64,000 nt of DNA from Aulostomus chinensis. Taxonomy: Eukaryota > Chordata > Actinopteri > Syngnathiformes > Aulostomidae. Of this stretch, positions 1-13,000 are shown one piece after another (within the stretch, counting starts at the first letter, position 1; every line of letters starts with the position of its first letter). Both the position numbers and the translations under genes were made by a program. Below the pieces are notes generated by a model. The model saw nothing but the letters and a program-made list of their open reading frames with translations, had not been told where the DNA came from and did not search any database. The stretch spans positions 16,369,805 through 16,433,804 of the forward strand of contig JBBMOA010000019.1 of NCBI GenBank assembly GCA_037954235.1, read 5' to 3'.

Positions 1-1205
1 TTCAAAAACAATTAAAAAGGAGCTGTGGGCCTGTCACGAGCCATGCCTACAGCAGGGAATATCGAGTTTTTACCATCTATACCACGGAGCTTATAAAAGG
101 TGGGCGGAGTCTGGTCTAAAAACAATAGATCAACTCATGGGTGGGCAGACATTTCGATCCTTTTTACAACTTCAAGAAAAGTTTGACTTGCCTTCAAGTG
201 ATTTATATAGATATTTGCAAATCAGACATTACGTTACAAAAAGTGCAGATTGGGAAAATATAGGAAAGATACCTACAAATATAGAGTTACTTTATACATA
301 TGTTTGAACACGGTTCCTTAACAAAACAAGTTTCTCTCATATCCAAAAAATTAAGAATGGACGCCTCTGACAATACATTACACATCAAGCAACAATGGGA
401 ACTGGAAATGAATGTTGTAATAAATGATGATTCTCGGGAACACGTGTGTTCCAGATGCCACAAGGAAGCCAACTGTACAAAGAATTTGACTGGAAGGTCA
501 AAATCAGGTTCTTCAGGACACCATTAATAACTTCTATTTCCAAGTACAATCACAGCAATGAATGCTGGAGGAACTGTGGCATGATCGGTGACCATACGCA
601 TATATTCTGGAACTGCTCGAAAATACAACCTTTTTGGGAAAATGTCAAAGAAGAATTGGAAAAAATCTTGTCAGTGGACATCCCCACGGACCCTCTGTTA
701 TTTTTACTAGATGTGTTTCCTGACCACCTGTTTACCACAGAACAATGTTATTATTACATGTTTTGTTGATGATTGCAAGAAAAATGATTACTGTTAACTG
801 GTTGAAACCTACCCCCCCCCCCCCCCGTGATCACTCAGTGGGTACAGCAAGTAAAAAATGTTTACATGATGGAATATAGGACTGCCCAGCTACAGCTAAA
901 AGTCCCTGTCTTTATGAAAAGATGGACCAAAGCTGTTGATTATCTCGCTTAGGACTTTTATACAAGTATACTCATTCATTTATTGTATTTTTACTTTTCA
1001 TTTATTTCTTTTTTGTGTTTGTCATTAGCTTACATGTATCTCTCTGGGGGAGAACTGAATTAGAAAAGAAATTTGTGCTATACCCTTTGCAGCGCGATAT
1101 ATCTAGGTGACAGATGAGACCCAATCCCAAAATGAGCTATTTCTCTTTTCTTTTGCGATGTTAATTGCCTGTTGCTGTCATTTAAGGCAATAAAGTTAAA
1201 AAAAG
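1..1205 (+). mobile_element. LINE-1-type retrotransposon, decayed 3' end
   Basis: This is the C-terminal part of a non-LTR retrotransposon ORF2 plus its 3' UTR, truncated by the window edge. The reading frame changes several times. An upstream part (about 140-480) reads like the end of an L1 ORF2 (for example FDLPSSDLYRYLQIRHYV). After a frame change near 480 a cysteine/histidine region follows (RNCGMIGDHTHIFWNC), which is the typical L1 C-terminal zinc-knuckle-like segment. After another break near 760 the frame continues across a 15-base C run (812-826) and ends in a TAG near 952. An AATAAA sits near 1186, followed by an A-rich end. With frameshifts and a homopolymer interruption the copy is dead. 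It lies inside the probable unc13b intron 5. Confidence 0.8.
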
Positions 1206-1814
1206 ATATTTATATGATTATTTTTTTGGGGGGGGGATCTATATCAAACAAAGATGTTTGCTGAAGTCTGCAGGATATGACGTGTCAGCAGGACACGTAC
1301 ATCGCTGAAGAACCACAATATTTAATTTAAAATGGCAATTTGATGCAATTAGCCTTTTAACAAATGTTGCACCTCCTTGTGGTTTGAATACTGCATCATA
1401 TCTTATTACGATTCGTAATCAATTTGGATTAACTGTGCAGCCTGAGCGCAGAGGGGACATTTGACCCTGACATAATACTGAAAACAATTATGTAATCAGT
1501 TTCATGGATCAAATCATACCGTTGGTCCTTAACGGGATTTTATTGTGAAACAATTATTGGTCAAACAATTTTTGTTCTATTTCTGGGCTGTTGCCACATG
1601 TACTGTGTAAACGTCAGTCCTGGGAACCAGAGAGTAAGAATAATTTTATGACCTTGTTTTGTGATTTTACGACATACTCTCAGTGATTTTGTCTCTCATC
1701 CAGCATCAGCTGACTGCTGACACACCGACTGTACACGACCTCAACCTATAACAACAGCCCATATTTTCACAACTGATCTGGGAGATAGCTGACATTTACA
1801 TTTATAGATGTGAT

Positions 1815-1948
1815 TAGGGATGAAACGGTTATTCGAGTAACTCGAGGAATTTAATAATAATATTCCTCCAGGCAAAACTTTTGTTACCAATTAGCAGAAT
1901 AATCGATAGATTACTCGATTACTAAAAGAATCAGTAGCAGCAGCCCTA
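1815..1948. mobile_element. Short hAT-like MITE
   Basis: The segment begins TAGGGATGAAACGG and ends with the complement of TAGGGCTGCTGCT, giving related imperfect terminal inverted repeats. The interior carries repeated ATTACTCGA/TCGATAGATTACTCGA strings, the core of a very common teleost repeat that usually starts TAGGGCTGCAAC. The flanks (gatgtgat and gatctagt) could be a degraded 8-bp target duplication, as expected for hAT, but only five of eight positions agree. Family assignment rests on remembered consensus. Confidence 0.5.
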
Positions 1949-2244
1949 GATCTAGTGCTGTTGTGCTCATATCAGCACCTAATCAAACCTGTATGATGTA
2001 TCTTATCACTTTTAAACGTAAGTAATTACTAACGTCTAATATTACATTTGTAGCACTCGCTGTTCAGTCAGTGTTGCTCAGAGTGACTGCTGAGAGTTAC
2101 GCTCTCTGAAGAAACTCAAGAGAAGGAAAAGAACACACCAAACGAGATGCCTGGGGAACGTCGTACCAAACTCCATTCAACTTTCAGGAGTTTTCAAATC
2201 TCGTTTGAAATTGCGACTTTCTGACGGAAACAAATCACAACAAG

Positions 2245-2425
2245 GAACTTGGATGTCGACTGACATGAGGGTGGGTTGATGTCTCTGGGAGTTCTCTTTG
2301 ATCTCAAACTGTAACCTATTTACTCTCTACCAAATAGATTAAAGTCTGAGATCAAAGAGAACCAAAGAAGTTTACAGAGGCATCACACAACCCACTGCTG
2401 CAGTCAAGCCAGCATCCACGTCACA
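2245..2425. repeat. Diverged inverted repeat (palindromic element)
   Basis: Two arms face each other around a spacer near 2320-2340. The core arm is TTCTCTTTGATCTCA on the left and TGAGATCAAAGAGAA on the right. Outer parts also match with gaps: GTGGGTTGATGTCTCTG against the complement of CAGAGGCATCACACAACCCAC. The length and imperfect pairing suggest an old fold-back element. I do not recognise the family. Confidence 0.5.
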
Positions 2426-3347
2426 GAACCCAGTCAAACCAGCTCTGTGGTCCTCTGCTGACAAGCTGCTTCGCCACTATCACTAACAGTTGAAACTGAA
2501 ATGATGGTGACAGGAGGTCAAAGCGTTTCTTCTATCCTGATCTGTTGACTTTCTTCATCAGCAGGATGTTTTATGAAGTCACACCAAAGCCCAACACATT
2601 TATTTATGTTTTCCATGTATAAATTCACCCGCGATTCAGTTTTCACCGCAGAAAACTACATGTGGGGGGAGACTTGTACTTAATGACGGAGTTTAGTAAA
2701 GCTGTCTTAAGTAACGTGATGGTGAATGATCTCGTCACCAACCAGGTGAACTCATGAGATTAAACTAATACATAAGGAGTACTTTACATTAAACAGGAGG
2801 GTCTGTGTCTCTGTCAAAATCTGTCAGACCTTCTCAGAGCAGAGGGAACAGGCGAGGAGGAGAGGAGTGCAGACTGATCACTCATCAATCGCGGATGCCA
2901 TCGTCCTCTCGGACTGATTGAAAAAATGAAAATGCCAAAAGTGGTCACAAACTATACCAAACTATACTGACTGTCAGAACAAATAAATTCTGTGTGTGTG
3001 TGAAACACTGCAGAGTGTAACATCCTGCTGTCCACAGACAGGCAACTGTCATTAGTTTGACAGAAAGACAGAGAGGGTCGTGTCTGGAAGGGAACCCGAG
3101 ACCCGCGAAAGACTGTGTGAGTTTGATTATTTTAGTAGAAACAACAGACGCAAATCTGGCGAGTTGTGCAAATAAAGAGTAACTGTCTAGACAGACTGAG
3201 AAAGGTGTGCATCTCCAAAATAGAAACCATGTTTTGGTGCCGGGGTTTTAATGTGGCAGGTCGCTATTAAAAAAAAACAAAAAAACAACATTATTTACTG
3301 AGCTACGGAGAGACACTGAAACACTGATTACTGACCTGTTGTGCTCA

Positions 3348-3402
3348 AAAAGTATTCAGATCCTTTACTTAAGTAAAAGTATTAATACCACAATGTAAAA
3401 AT
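3348..3402. mobile_element. Fragment of a common teleost hAT non-autonomous element
   Basis: The string GTATTCAGATCCTTTACTTA followed by AGTAAAAGTATTAATACCAC is a core piece of a widespread teleost hAT-derived repeat whose full copies carry many AAGTAC/AGTAAA motifs. Only about 55 bases remain and no ends are visible. Identification is from memory of the consensus. Confidence 0.4.
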
Positions 3403-3693
3403 ACCTAATTACTGACCGACGACCTGTTAAACAACTACAGACGATCCGTCTAGGAATGATGGGCTCTTCTCTCGCAAGCTTCCTGAAGGTAGCTGGCTGG
3501 TTTATAATATGAGCATTCTCTTAATACTGCTGGTTATGTTACAGAAGCTGCTGGACGATGGGACCAATGTCATAGCATCAGCAGCTTTATATAGGACCTG
3601 AACATGAAGGAGCTCCAGTAGGTACTGAAAGTCCCCCTTGGTAGAGGTATGTGCCCTCTGAGAGTTCTGTAGTTTCAGTTACTTCGTCTAGAC

Positions 3694-3897
3694 CAGGGGT
3701 GGACAATCATGTGCCATGGAGGGCCGTGTGTATGCAGGTTTTCCTTCTAACCAAACACTTTAACAGGTGATTCCACTGGTTAACACTCCTCTGTGGCTGA
3801 AGGTGTGTTAATCAGTGGAATCACCTGTTAAAGTGTTTGGTTGGAAGGAGAACCTGCATACACACGGCCCTCCATGGCACATGATTGCCCACCCCTG
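3694..3897. mobile_element. Palindromic hAT MITE with 8-bp target duplication
   Basis: This 204-bp fold-back element begins CAGGGGTGG and ends CCACCCCTG. The two arms are near-perfect inverted copies about 90 bases long; for example TGCCATGGAGGGCCGTGTGT on the left pairs with ACACACGGCCCTCCATGGCA on the right. The centre around 3790-3805 is a short unpaired loop. It is flanked by GTCTAGAC (3686-3693) and GTCTAGAG (3898-3905), an 8-bp duplication with one difference. The CAGGGGTGG terminus and 8-bp duplication identify the hAT superfamily. It has no coding capacity. Confidence 0.85.
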
Positions 3898-4320
3898 GTC
3901 TAGAGTGTCCAGGAGTGCCGTTTCCTCACCCAAATTCATCCTGCCAGTCCAGGAATGCAGAAGCTCAGGCCACCGTGCTGTTTAAGCGGTGTTTATATCT
4001 ATTATTCAACAGAGTTCTAGGGACGAGGTCCTTGCGTCAGACTACAGGACATCAGGTCAGATGATGAACTTGTTACAGTGTCCCAGGCAGACCTGCTGTC
4101 ATTCCCCTTCACTGAAACTCAACAGATCAAGGTTCCTTTGCCCCGAGTTAAGAGAGCAGATCTGTGACGACAGCCTTCAGGTCTTACATAAGCGCCTGAA
4201 CTTTTCAAAAGAGTGGAAAATTCATTCTCGAAGTCTGACATTCAGCAAACGAGCAAGTGTCCGAGTGTTTCATTCATGGAAGATGAATGATAACAAAACA
4301 ATGGAGGCTGATGAACTCAC

Positions 4321-6971
4321 CAAAAGGCAGCTCGAAGCGTGTATCCAACAAGACTCGGTGAGGTGTGGGACTCTTGGTGCCGTATATCTCATCGGCTTTC
4401 ATCAGGACTTCTGCATCCAGGAAGAGCCATTCACCTGAACCCTCCTGCAAGCAGGTAATCAGACTCATATTTAGCACTCATCTCCCTGCATTATTAATGC
4501 CTTCAGGATAGAAACAAACTCTTTCTAGTTGGTCAAACTATTTCTAGGCTAAATCTGTCAATGGAGGTGAAATGCTGCATTCATGCATTTGTCCTTGTGT
4601 GGATGCGCATCCTAACCTCCTCTGACTGCCGGATACTCTTAAGAGGAATCCAGGACGTCCCCACCATGGTGTCCCAGATGAGGCCTTTGTTCCACACCTC
4701 GACAATGAGGCCAAGGTCCAGCCGGTTGATCTCACTGGAAAAAAAAAAATTAAATAAAAGTGTTCAGATGTCAAGCTTTGATAACACCTTCCTGACTTAA
4801 AGTATGAAAATAAGATGACACTGTAACTGCACAGCTTGGAGTTGTTTTAGAAATAAAAAAGCACACAAAACATTGGATATGACATTTGAGACGCGCTCCT
4901 GGTAATAATTACTGCCAGGCACGAGCACTGGCTGATAACAAAAGCTGCTCCTCCACTTCTTTTTGTTTTGTATTAGCCGTCATAATCCATCCCTGCCTTG
5001 TTTTGTCATTCAACGTGCTATTCAAAGGGCTGAAAAACAGCTTGATGACAGCAATAAAACGGTATATTAATTTTTGAAAGGAGCCACGTGACAAGGGCAT
5101 TTGCATATTCTCATCTGTGGCAGACCGCAAAAGTCTGCAGGCCGAACAAAAGGAAGATAAGAGAAAAGATAATCAAAGAGAACAGCTAATTTGCAGGAGT
5201 GCAGCGGGGGGGGGGGGGGGCACCCAGGTATCCATGGTGTCCAGGTGCACAGATAAAGGCTTCCTGAATCCTGCGCTCCAACAAAACTGTTACTAATTTT
5301 AACTGACAGGGTCTCGCTCTTCAGCTTAGTTTAGATTCTGTGCTTCTGTGACTGATTCGGATCAAAACAAATGTGGTCAACAAACTAAAATACTGCCTTA
5401 CTGCAGTTAAAATCCGTTTACTTTGACCAAAACCGCCTTGTGAAAGTACATGTTTGGCAAATTAATGGATGGATTTGTCATTTCAAAGCCAGAGGGTCAA
5501 CAGCTGGTTGTCCGTACGCAGGCGTTTCCTCCTCTCAGAAATGCAGAATCTCAATACCACGTCAAGGGAATCTCTTCAAATTTGCAAAACCATTCTCTTA
5601 TTCTCAGACAATAGATGCACATACTGTAACTTTTTTTAGAGCATGTTAAAAAAAAAAAATCAAATAAAACCTGACAGGCTTTCAGAGATTCACAGTTTGG
5701 AAATTCACGCGCCATGTCATCATCTCGTGGCATGTCAGACGCAGATGCTGTTGTAACAGGTGGTCGGGAGCATTTTCTGGTAAAAATTAATGACTATGTC
5801 GCATGTCACCTTGCCGACATGACGTTAATGAACAGGAGGATGATGAAAGTCTGGAAAAACAAACACTGTTGCAACAAGGGTGTTCACTGAAGACAAACAA
5901 GACACGCATGCAACAACACGCCGGCTCTCTCATCACCATGGGCACCTTTCACAGGGAAAGTAACATGGGGGAAATTAGACCGGTGGATTTAAGCAGGAAA
6001 TGAACAGCGGATCTTTAGCTGCTCTCCAGGAAAGAGTTTCACGGCTCTACATTTTGTATGCATTAAAGTGGGGCAACCCAAAAAATAAATAAAGGTTTGC
6101 ACTGACATGTTTGTTTTTTTTTAGTTTTGTAAAGTGTGAGGTCATTGTAGTGTTTGTATTAGCTTTTATTATATTTGGTGATAAAAGTGATTCAGGAATC
6201 CATAAATCTTCAAGCATCTGTGTTTATTTACTTACAACATGAAATCCTGTTCCCAGCACGGCTGATCCCCACGCACAGTGATAGTTGTGCTTTTGACATT
6301 CTGAACCTTCAGCGTCACGTAGGTGTTGAATTTATCTGAAACAGTTAAAAAAAGAGAGATTGAACTGTTACATTTGGAGGGAAATGACGACGTTATTGCA
6401 ACAGGGGTAGGAAATGAAAGAGTGGTGGAAAAGATTACCATGAAACAAACATGGAGAAGCTCTAGAGAGAGTGAAAGCAGATAAGTCTCCTCACCCCCAC
6501 CCATCTATGGCTATGACCCTGTTAATCTCTAGTGAGAGCAGGCCAAACCCGGCACATGCAACCGCTTGGTGGGTCTCTTCCTGCACTGTAGGTTAACTTG
6601 AGTCTCTAAACATACAAGGAAGCCTGGCAGCTCACGACGCAATGACACGAGTCACTCCTGACCTGTAACTACTGCGGGAAAAAGGTTTCTGTCCCCCTTA
6701 ATAGCCTCAAGACCCAAACTGAAAGGTCACAGGTGAATTACATGTAAACTAGGTGTCTAATAACAAAGTCTGAGTACGACTGACACTTGGTCCTATTTTG
6801 CAGTAAATAAACACTGCTGGAAATTCTTTTGGTTGCTGAAAACCAGCGATGACGACACGTTTTCATCTGTCAGTGTGAGAGGACTTTCACGCCCAGTGAT
6901 GTCCGTCAGGCTCAGCCAGTAGTGCCGGACAAAGAGGACCGTCTGCACCAGCTGTCAGGTTGGGCTGAGGG

Positions 6972-7005
<34 letters not shown>

Positions 7006-10000
7006 TAGGGAGGGGGGTGAAGTGGGATTAGACTGCACGTGATGCAACCATCACTTTTCATTTTCTGACAGTAGGGCAAAGCAGCATCAACATGTACCTG
7101 CTATAAAACATTTCTGCGTTGATATTTCATAGAAATGCTTTAATAGAGCAAAACACACTACAAATAGAAATAAAATTAAGGGATAATTACATGGATTAAA
7201 CATACAAAATGTGCATATACACAATGTACTGATTGGTCTCTGAGAAATAAAGGCAAGGCATCAGCTGTTCCTTTACAGACTGATCACCTGACCACACTAA
7301 GCAAAGGTTTTCTCGGTTACCACAGAGACATCCAGAAACATTTACCCTGTACATAGCCATAGCCGCCAGATAAGTAAACACAAGTCCTGACACACAATGA
7401 GACAGTAAATAGTTGACGTAGGATTCTTCCAATATTCCACTGACACTCCACATTCATTAAGATTTGTTTAGGCGGGGCAACAAAAAGCTTTAGTGAAAGC
7501 ACCCCGATGTGACACCCACTAAGAGCCGCTGTGCAGCCTGGAGTGACAGAGGGCGGACCTAATTAGTGTCTCGAGGGGCCAGCGTTGAGAAAACACAGGC
7601 ATTACTGCGAAGAAGCCCGGGGGATGCTCATGCCTTTCCCTAATTAGATAGCCTGTGCCTTGTGCCACACTTGGGCCGGCTCCCATGAATAGAAGAGACT
7701 AGATAAGGGAAGAGGATGTATGGATTAGATAAGAGCCACTTAGAGGCTGCAGGCCCTTTACAGCCCACACTTTCCACTGTATGACTGACACAGTCTGCAC
7801 TGTTGAAGAGGAAACGGCAATAACTGGTTAGAAAAACACGGGGTAGCCTACAACCCCTGCACAGGCGGGAGCCGCTCCAGGACGTGTGAGGACTGACCAA
7901 AATCGCATGACAAACTAAAGGCATGCAATCTTTTAAAAGACATTCAAACGAGGGTCCTTCTCCAGTTGTTGTTGGGTTTTTTAACATGTAATTCCTGTCA
8001 TTTCTTTCTGCTAATCCGTCTGCCTTCGCTGAAATCCAACTCTATAAATAATTGTAAAGACCAATTCAAACCATGAGCAAAGAGAAGCTCAGAGTTGGAG
8101 TCAAGACATATTTTGCCTTCGGCTGTCCCATCAATTGACTTGAGATTTAGTTTTAGGGATGATAGCGGACATAAGTGTGGTTCCCCTCCCAGCAGACAAT
8201 TGCAGCAATTCTAAAGGGGAAACTTGTATGGAAATAGATTAAAAAACAGTGTTTACACACAGCCAGAGGTGCAAAGCAACCCAGCAGTTCAACTGAAGTA
8301 CTCTGCTCGAGTGCAGTGTCGAGGTAAGAGGACTTCTTTGTCTGACTCCACAACATCTCAAAAGATATACTTTTGTACTTTTTACTCTATTGCATTTATC
8401 AGTTACTGGTGATTCTGAAGAGGAAATATTTTTTTTCAAGAAAACATGGTGCATCCTGATGTAAATCATGGCCTTTAAAACTGAGCTTAAAGAGGACGTA
8501 ATCAGAGCTGCACAACTGGAGCGCACACTGCTTTAACGTGACCAGCACTGAACTCAATCAAGCACCAGAGTACACAAACATGTAGAATGTGTACTTTTAA
8601 AACAAGTAAAATCACCTTAAAATACTTCTATACTCAGAAGTAGAGCGGCGACTTCTACTTCTACTGACGTAGAGGACCTGTGTACTTGTTCCAACGCTAA
8701 CCGCAGTTTATCAAACTATGATTTCAGGCACATTTGCCAACATAGATACTGACACATTATCATAGAGAACTCGACTGATAATATTAGCCCTGACAGAGCC
8801 CCCCCCCCCACACACACACACACACGTATCTTTGTGTGTCACTTACAGTGACATAATGCATTGCAACTAAATGCTCAACAATAACCCTGACACCAACACT
8901 AAGATGTGAGCACCAGTCAAAATGTCCTCACTCAGGTGGTTATTAACGTGTTCTGGTCCTCACTATGTAACAAGTGCAAGCGGTCATGTGTGTGTTTTGA
9001 GATGGTGCATGCGGCCCATCCGTGTGGACCACCCACTCATCCCTGAGTCAAATGTCCTCATCCATTATTGATTGATGAGCAGTTGTTGTTTTGTTTTTCC
9101 AATAAATTAGTCAGGAAAACTCAGGCACTTGGAAAGCTGACATTTCCAACTCAGTCCACTCATTAAAAGGTGCATGCAACCAAGGACAAAGACCTGCCCC
9201 TGTCCCCCCAGGACGACTCCTTCCTCCTATCTAAAGCATGTGCTCGGGGAAGGTGAAGGCCACTTTTTAAACAAACTTTGGTATTTATAAAACCTGGGGA
9301 AGTTCTCCTCAACTCGGATCCATGTGCACCAACACTTTGGAGACAGGGCCAACTGGCGATGCCGGTGACATGGAGGTGATCTGATGCTACACTTAAGACC
9401 GAGGCTGTTTGCATGAAGAAGCTTAAAAAATAAAAATACATTGTCTTCTTTTTAAAATGATACCAGGACACCACTGTTGATGTCATCTTTTCATTATGGT
9501 GTGGAGCGTCCCGTCGGATTGCTGTAAACGTATGAATTCTGCAGTGACACAGGTGTGTAGTGCTGCGATTCACCACGAGGAGCTACTGATCTGGTGTCAT
9601 TTATTCAGCAGTTATGAGCCGCTGACCATTTATGGCTGAATGAGGTCATGTTGGGGGCAGGATGTGAAGATGATTTTGCATCCATTTTCCCAGGTCTATA
9701 AACATAAACAGACATGAGAGTGTGTACTGACCTAATGTTCTGTGTTCTGTCTGTTAACCACCTCTAGTCACTTTTCTTGTGTGCCGTTTCCTAAATGAGG
9801 ACCCGGGTCACATCACACACACACAAACTCAGCCCTTATCAAGCTCCAGTTTCCTGCTGCAACCGGTGGAAAGTCCGACAGCGTTCCCCGGTCCCGTCAA
9901 AGGTCACCTTTAGTTCTGCACATGTTCTCCAGAAACAACTTCTGCAAGAGCTTTAAATCAAAAGCTACAGACGGAGGGATGAAAGAACACGACACACACA

Positions 10001-13000
10001 GGTCACAGACCAGCCCTGTGTAAACCTCCAGTAAATCACAGGGATGAAATAATATGTAACCATGAGGCACTCATGATTGAAGGAATGGACACACTTCCTT
10101 CCTAATTGTGCTGCTTCACCATGTTGGTTTAACCTGATCTCAGACATTCTTTGCATGTTTGGAGCAGATTCTGGTTTCTATTTCCTGAAGGAATCACTGG
10201 GCTGCTGCTGAGGGTGTAACACTTAAAAAGAAAAGAAATAATCGATCAAAATAAAAAATGCCCCCCCCCCCAAAAAAGCCAGATGAGACTTAGTCAGGAT
10301 TGTGCATCGATAGATCAGACAGGAGGAAGGAGGAGGAAAAGAGATGAGAACTAGAAGGTGAACCCTTAAGTGGTGTGTCTGTAATTCACACAGTGGAAGG
10401 TCTGAGTGGATGTTGACTCTGCGTTAGCCAGGAGAACTGATCAGAGAACTGATAAGAGATCTGATTGGTGAGCTGGTGCCAACATGATGACTTATTTGAA
10501 AAATTGAACAAAAACAAGTGACCACGTGACACGCAGTGCAGAGCAACTGAGATCTGCACCATGACACTCATTACCAGACAGCTGCTCTACCTGCTGAGCT
10601 AAATGGCACCCTAAAGTGAACGGGAGTGAATGAACTGCCTCTAATCAAGGGAGTGGGTATTTGGAACAGCTGTGTAGTGTTGGGTGGTACGCTGAGGGGT
10701 TGTGGGCGGACTCCCAATTTAAAGTTATAGCTCCGCAGAAAGAAATAATGATAATTAAAAAAAAGTAAAAAATCAAACCAGAAAAATTCTTTTATAACCA
10801 AAGTATGCATCCATCCATCCATTTGGCTGGAGCCTATCCCAGCAGCCTTCAGGCGAGAGGCAGGGTTCACCCTGGACAGGTCACCAGTCCATCACAGGGC
10901 CAACACATAGAGACAGACAACCATTCACACTCACAGTCACACCTACGGTCAATTTAGAGTATCAATCAGCCTCGTCCCCTCTTGATGTCTTTGGACTGTG
11001 GGAGGAAGCTGGAGTACCAGAGAGAACCCACACAGGAACAGGGAGAACATGGAGACTCACACAAAGATCCTGTGATGGAGCCGGGACTGGAACCTGGAAC
11101 CTTCTTGCTGTGAGGCCACAGTGCTGACCACTGCACCACCGTGCCGCCTCAGTTTTATATTTATAGTAACATAATAAGACTGATAACAACTGCTAAAAAG
11201 ATGTGATTATTTCATCTGACTTTTAAGATTCTAATGTTGGATTTTGCCTTGCTAATTGATTATTTCTAAATATTGTAAAAAAAAAAGGGGGGGGGGGTTT
11301 TCAGATGAACGTTTCAGAAAAAAATCCACACTCAATCTACCAACATACTAAAAGTTTGTCTTTTGTCATGAACATTAGAAATGTAATGAGGTGCAAATTT
11401 ACAGCAAAATTTACTGCAGAATACCAGAACTTGTATGGGCAGTCAGTCAGGTCTGGTGACTCCATGATGGTTGCATGCTAGTCACCGGTTGATCACCGCT
11501 AGCATATCCTACATTCAAATCACCAGCAGGCCCCGACTGGCTAAAGGAACATGTCCTCCTTCCCCTCTTCTGTCCTGTGTAACCAACAGCAGGAAGAATA
11601 ATTTCTCCTCACTGATGCTATGAATGTAACCTCTGCCTGATGCAGGACTTCCAGCCTCCGCTTACCTTCCAGATCCTGCTTTGCTCGGCAGCAGAAGAGG
11701 GACTGATATTGACATGTGGTTAAAGAGAAACACCGGGATTAACTGAATTAACCCTGATGTTTGCTCTGAGACAGGTGTGTGTGGTGTGGGGCTGGACCTA
11801 ATAACCTAACAATCCCAAACCAACAGAGTAACATGTGGCTCAAAGCAGAAAATTCATAAACCCGTCACGCTAACTCACGCAGACACTCGCTGAACTGCTT
11901 ATTCGCTTTAAGCAGTTAACCAACGCTGAGGTCAGTTTGGGACTGAGAACGAGAGTGAAATGTCAGCGGAAGATCAGTGCTGCTCCTGCCAGACACGTCA
12001 CAGGGCTTAAAAGTAGGTGTCAGGCTCAACTTGAGGGATTTGCTCAGGTGTAGAGCCTGGGGATTTAGCTTGAGCAGCCACCGATCTAAGCTCACCGGTG
12101 CACTGCCTGGCATGGAAAGACTTCGGATTACACAATGCAAAATAAACCTTTGCATTTCATGACTTAGCGTAATAAGTCTGACCTAAGACAATGAGTCTGG
12201 GCATTACACGTCCAAACATACTGACATGAAGCAACCCAGGGACAGAAACCACACAGATCCATGGAAGAAAGGTACTCACCTGAAAGTCCCTGGAGCTTGG
12301 CTTTTTTCACTGCAAAAGCAAGAACAAAAAAGATCAGTTTACTTCATGTGCAATGTAACATTTACTCAGAGTGTCACTGATGATGTCAGAATAACCTGCT
12401 GAGTCAGAAATGCAAACATGTCGACACGTGACACATGATGGCAAACGGACAGGATGTCACGATCCTGACAGATTGATATGCAGACGAGTGAGGCGGGAGA
12501 CGCAGGAACGCGTCAGCAGGCTCATGACAACAGCAACGTTTGTTTTTCACGCTTCAAAATGTCACAGGACTCGTTAAGATTCATGTTTCCTCCTGTGTGA
12601 TTATCACGATGACACAACAACAGAGTACGGCCCCGTCAATGATCTCAATTCCATTACCGCTCTAGTATCAACTGACTCTGAAGAGGCCGTCTTTAACCAG
12701 TCTGCTTACACGAATCCATTCTTGACCTTCCTCCCTGACCTCTGCTGGGGTTACATTAGGCGTCATTAATGCAAATTTATGGGAAAGTGCAATATCCCAG
12801 CTTCAATGGCAGCATCTGTTAAGGCATAATAGATGTCCTGCGTGCACATCTTCTGTTGATGTGAGATTGATTTGCTACAGCTACTCAGAGAAATAACACT
12901 CAACTCAGTCATTTCAATGGGCTTTCCATGAAAATGAGAGTGATGTAACGATAACATTCCCTGCACGGTTCACTGTCAAGACAATCCAAACTAACCCTAA

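Larger units (their letters stand above)
1206..3685. other. unc13b intron 5 sequence, no gene seen
   Basis: This non-coding stretch lies between the LINE tail and the hAT MITE. I see no exon of unc13b here; the next expected exon, continuing after the residues LPF, was searched for by eye and not found. It holds a 134-bp hAT-like MITE, a diverged palindrome around 2245-2425, and a short piece of a common teleost hAT family near 3348. The rest is AT-rich with no coding signal. Confidence 0.5.
6336..12279. other. unc13b intron 2, repeats only
   Basis: A 5.9-kb intron on the minus-strand gene. It holds a TG microsatellite at 6974-7004, a hAT-type element at 8264-8698, a tRNA-derived fragment near 10571 and a SINE at 10808-11148. 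No other coding exon could be supported. Confidence 0.7.

Noticed and set aside
3989..4438. 149-codon plus-strand open frame
   Set aside because: It is the antisense shadow of unc13b exon 5 at 4321-4444, which matches the Munc13 family on the minus strand.
10571..10612. tRNA gene on the minus strand
   Set aside because: Only a D-arm-like and anticodon-stem-like part is present; no T-arm B box and no acceptor-stem pairing follow.
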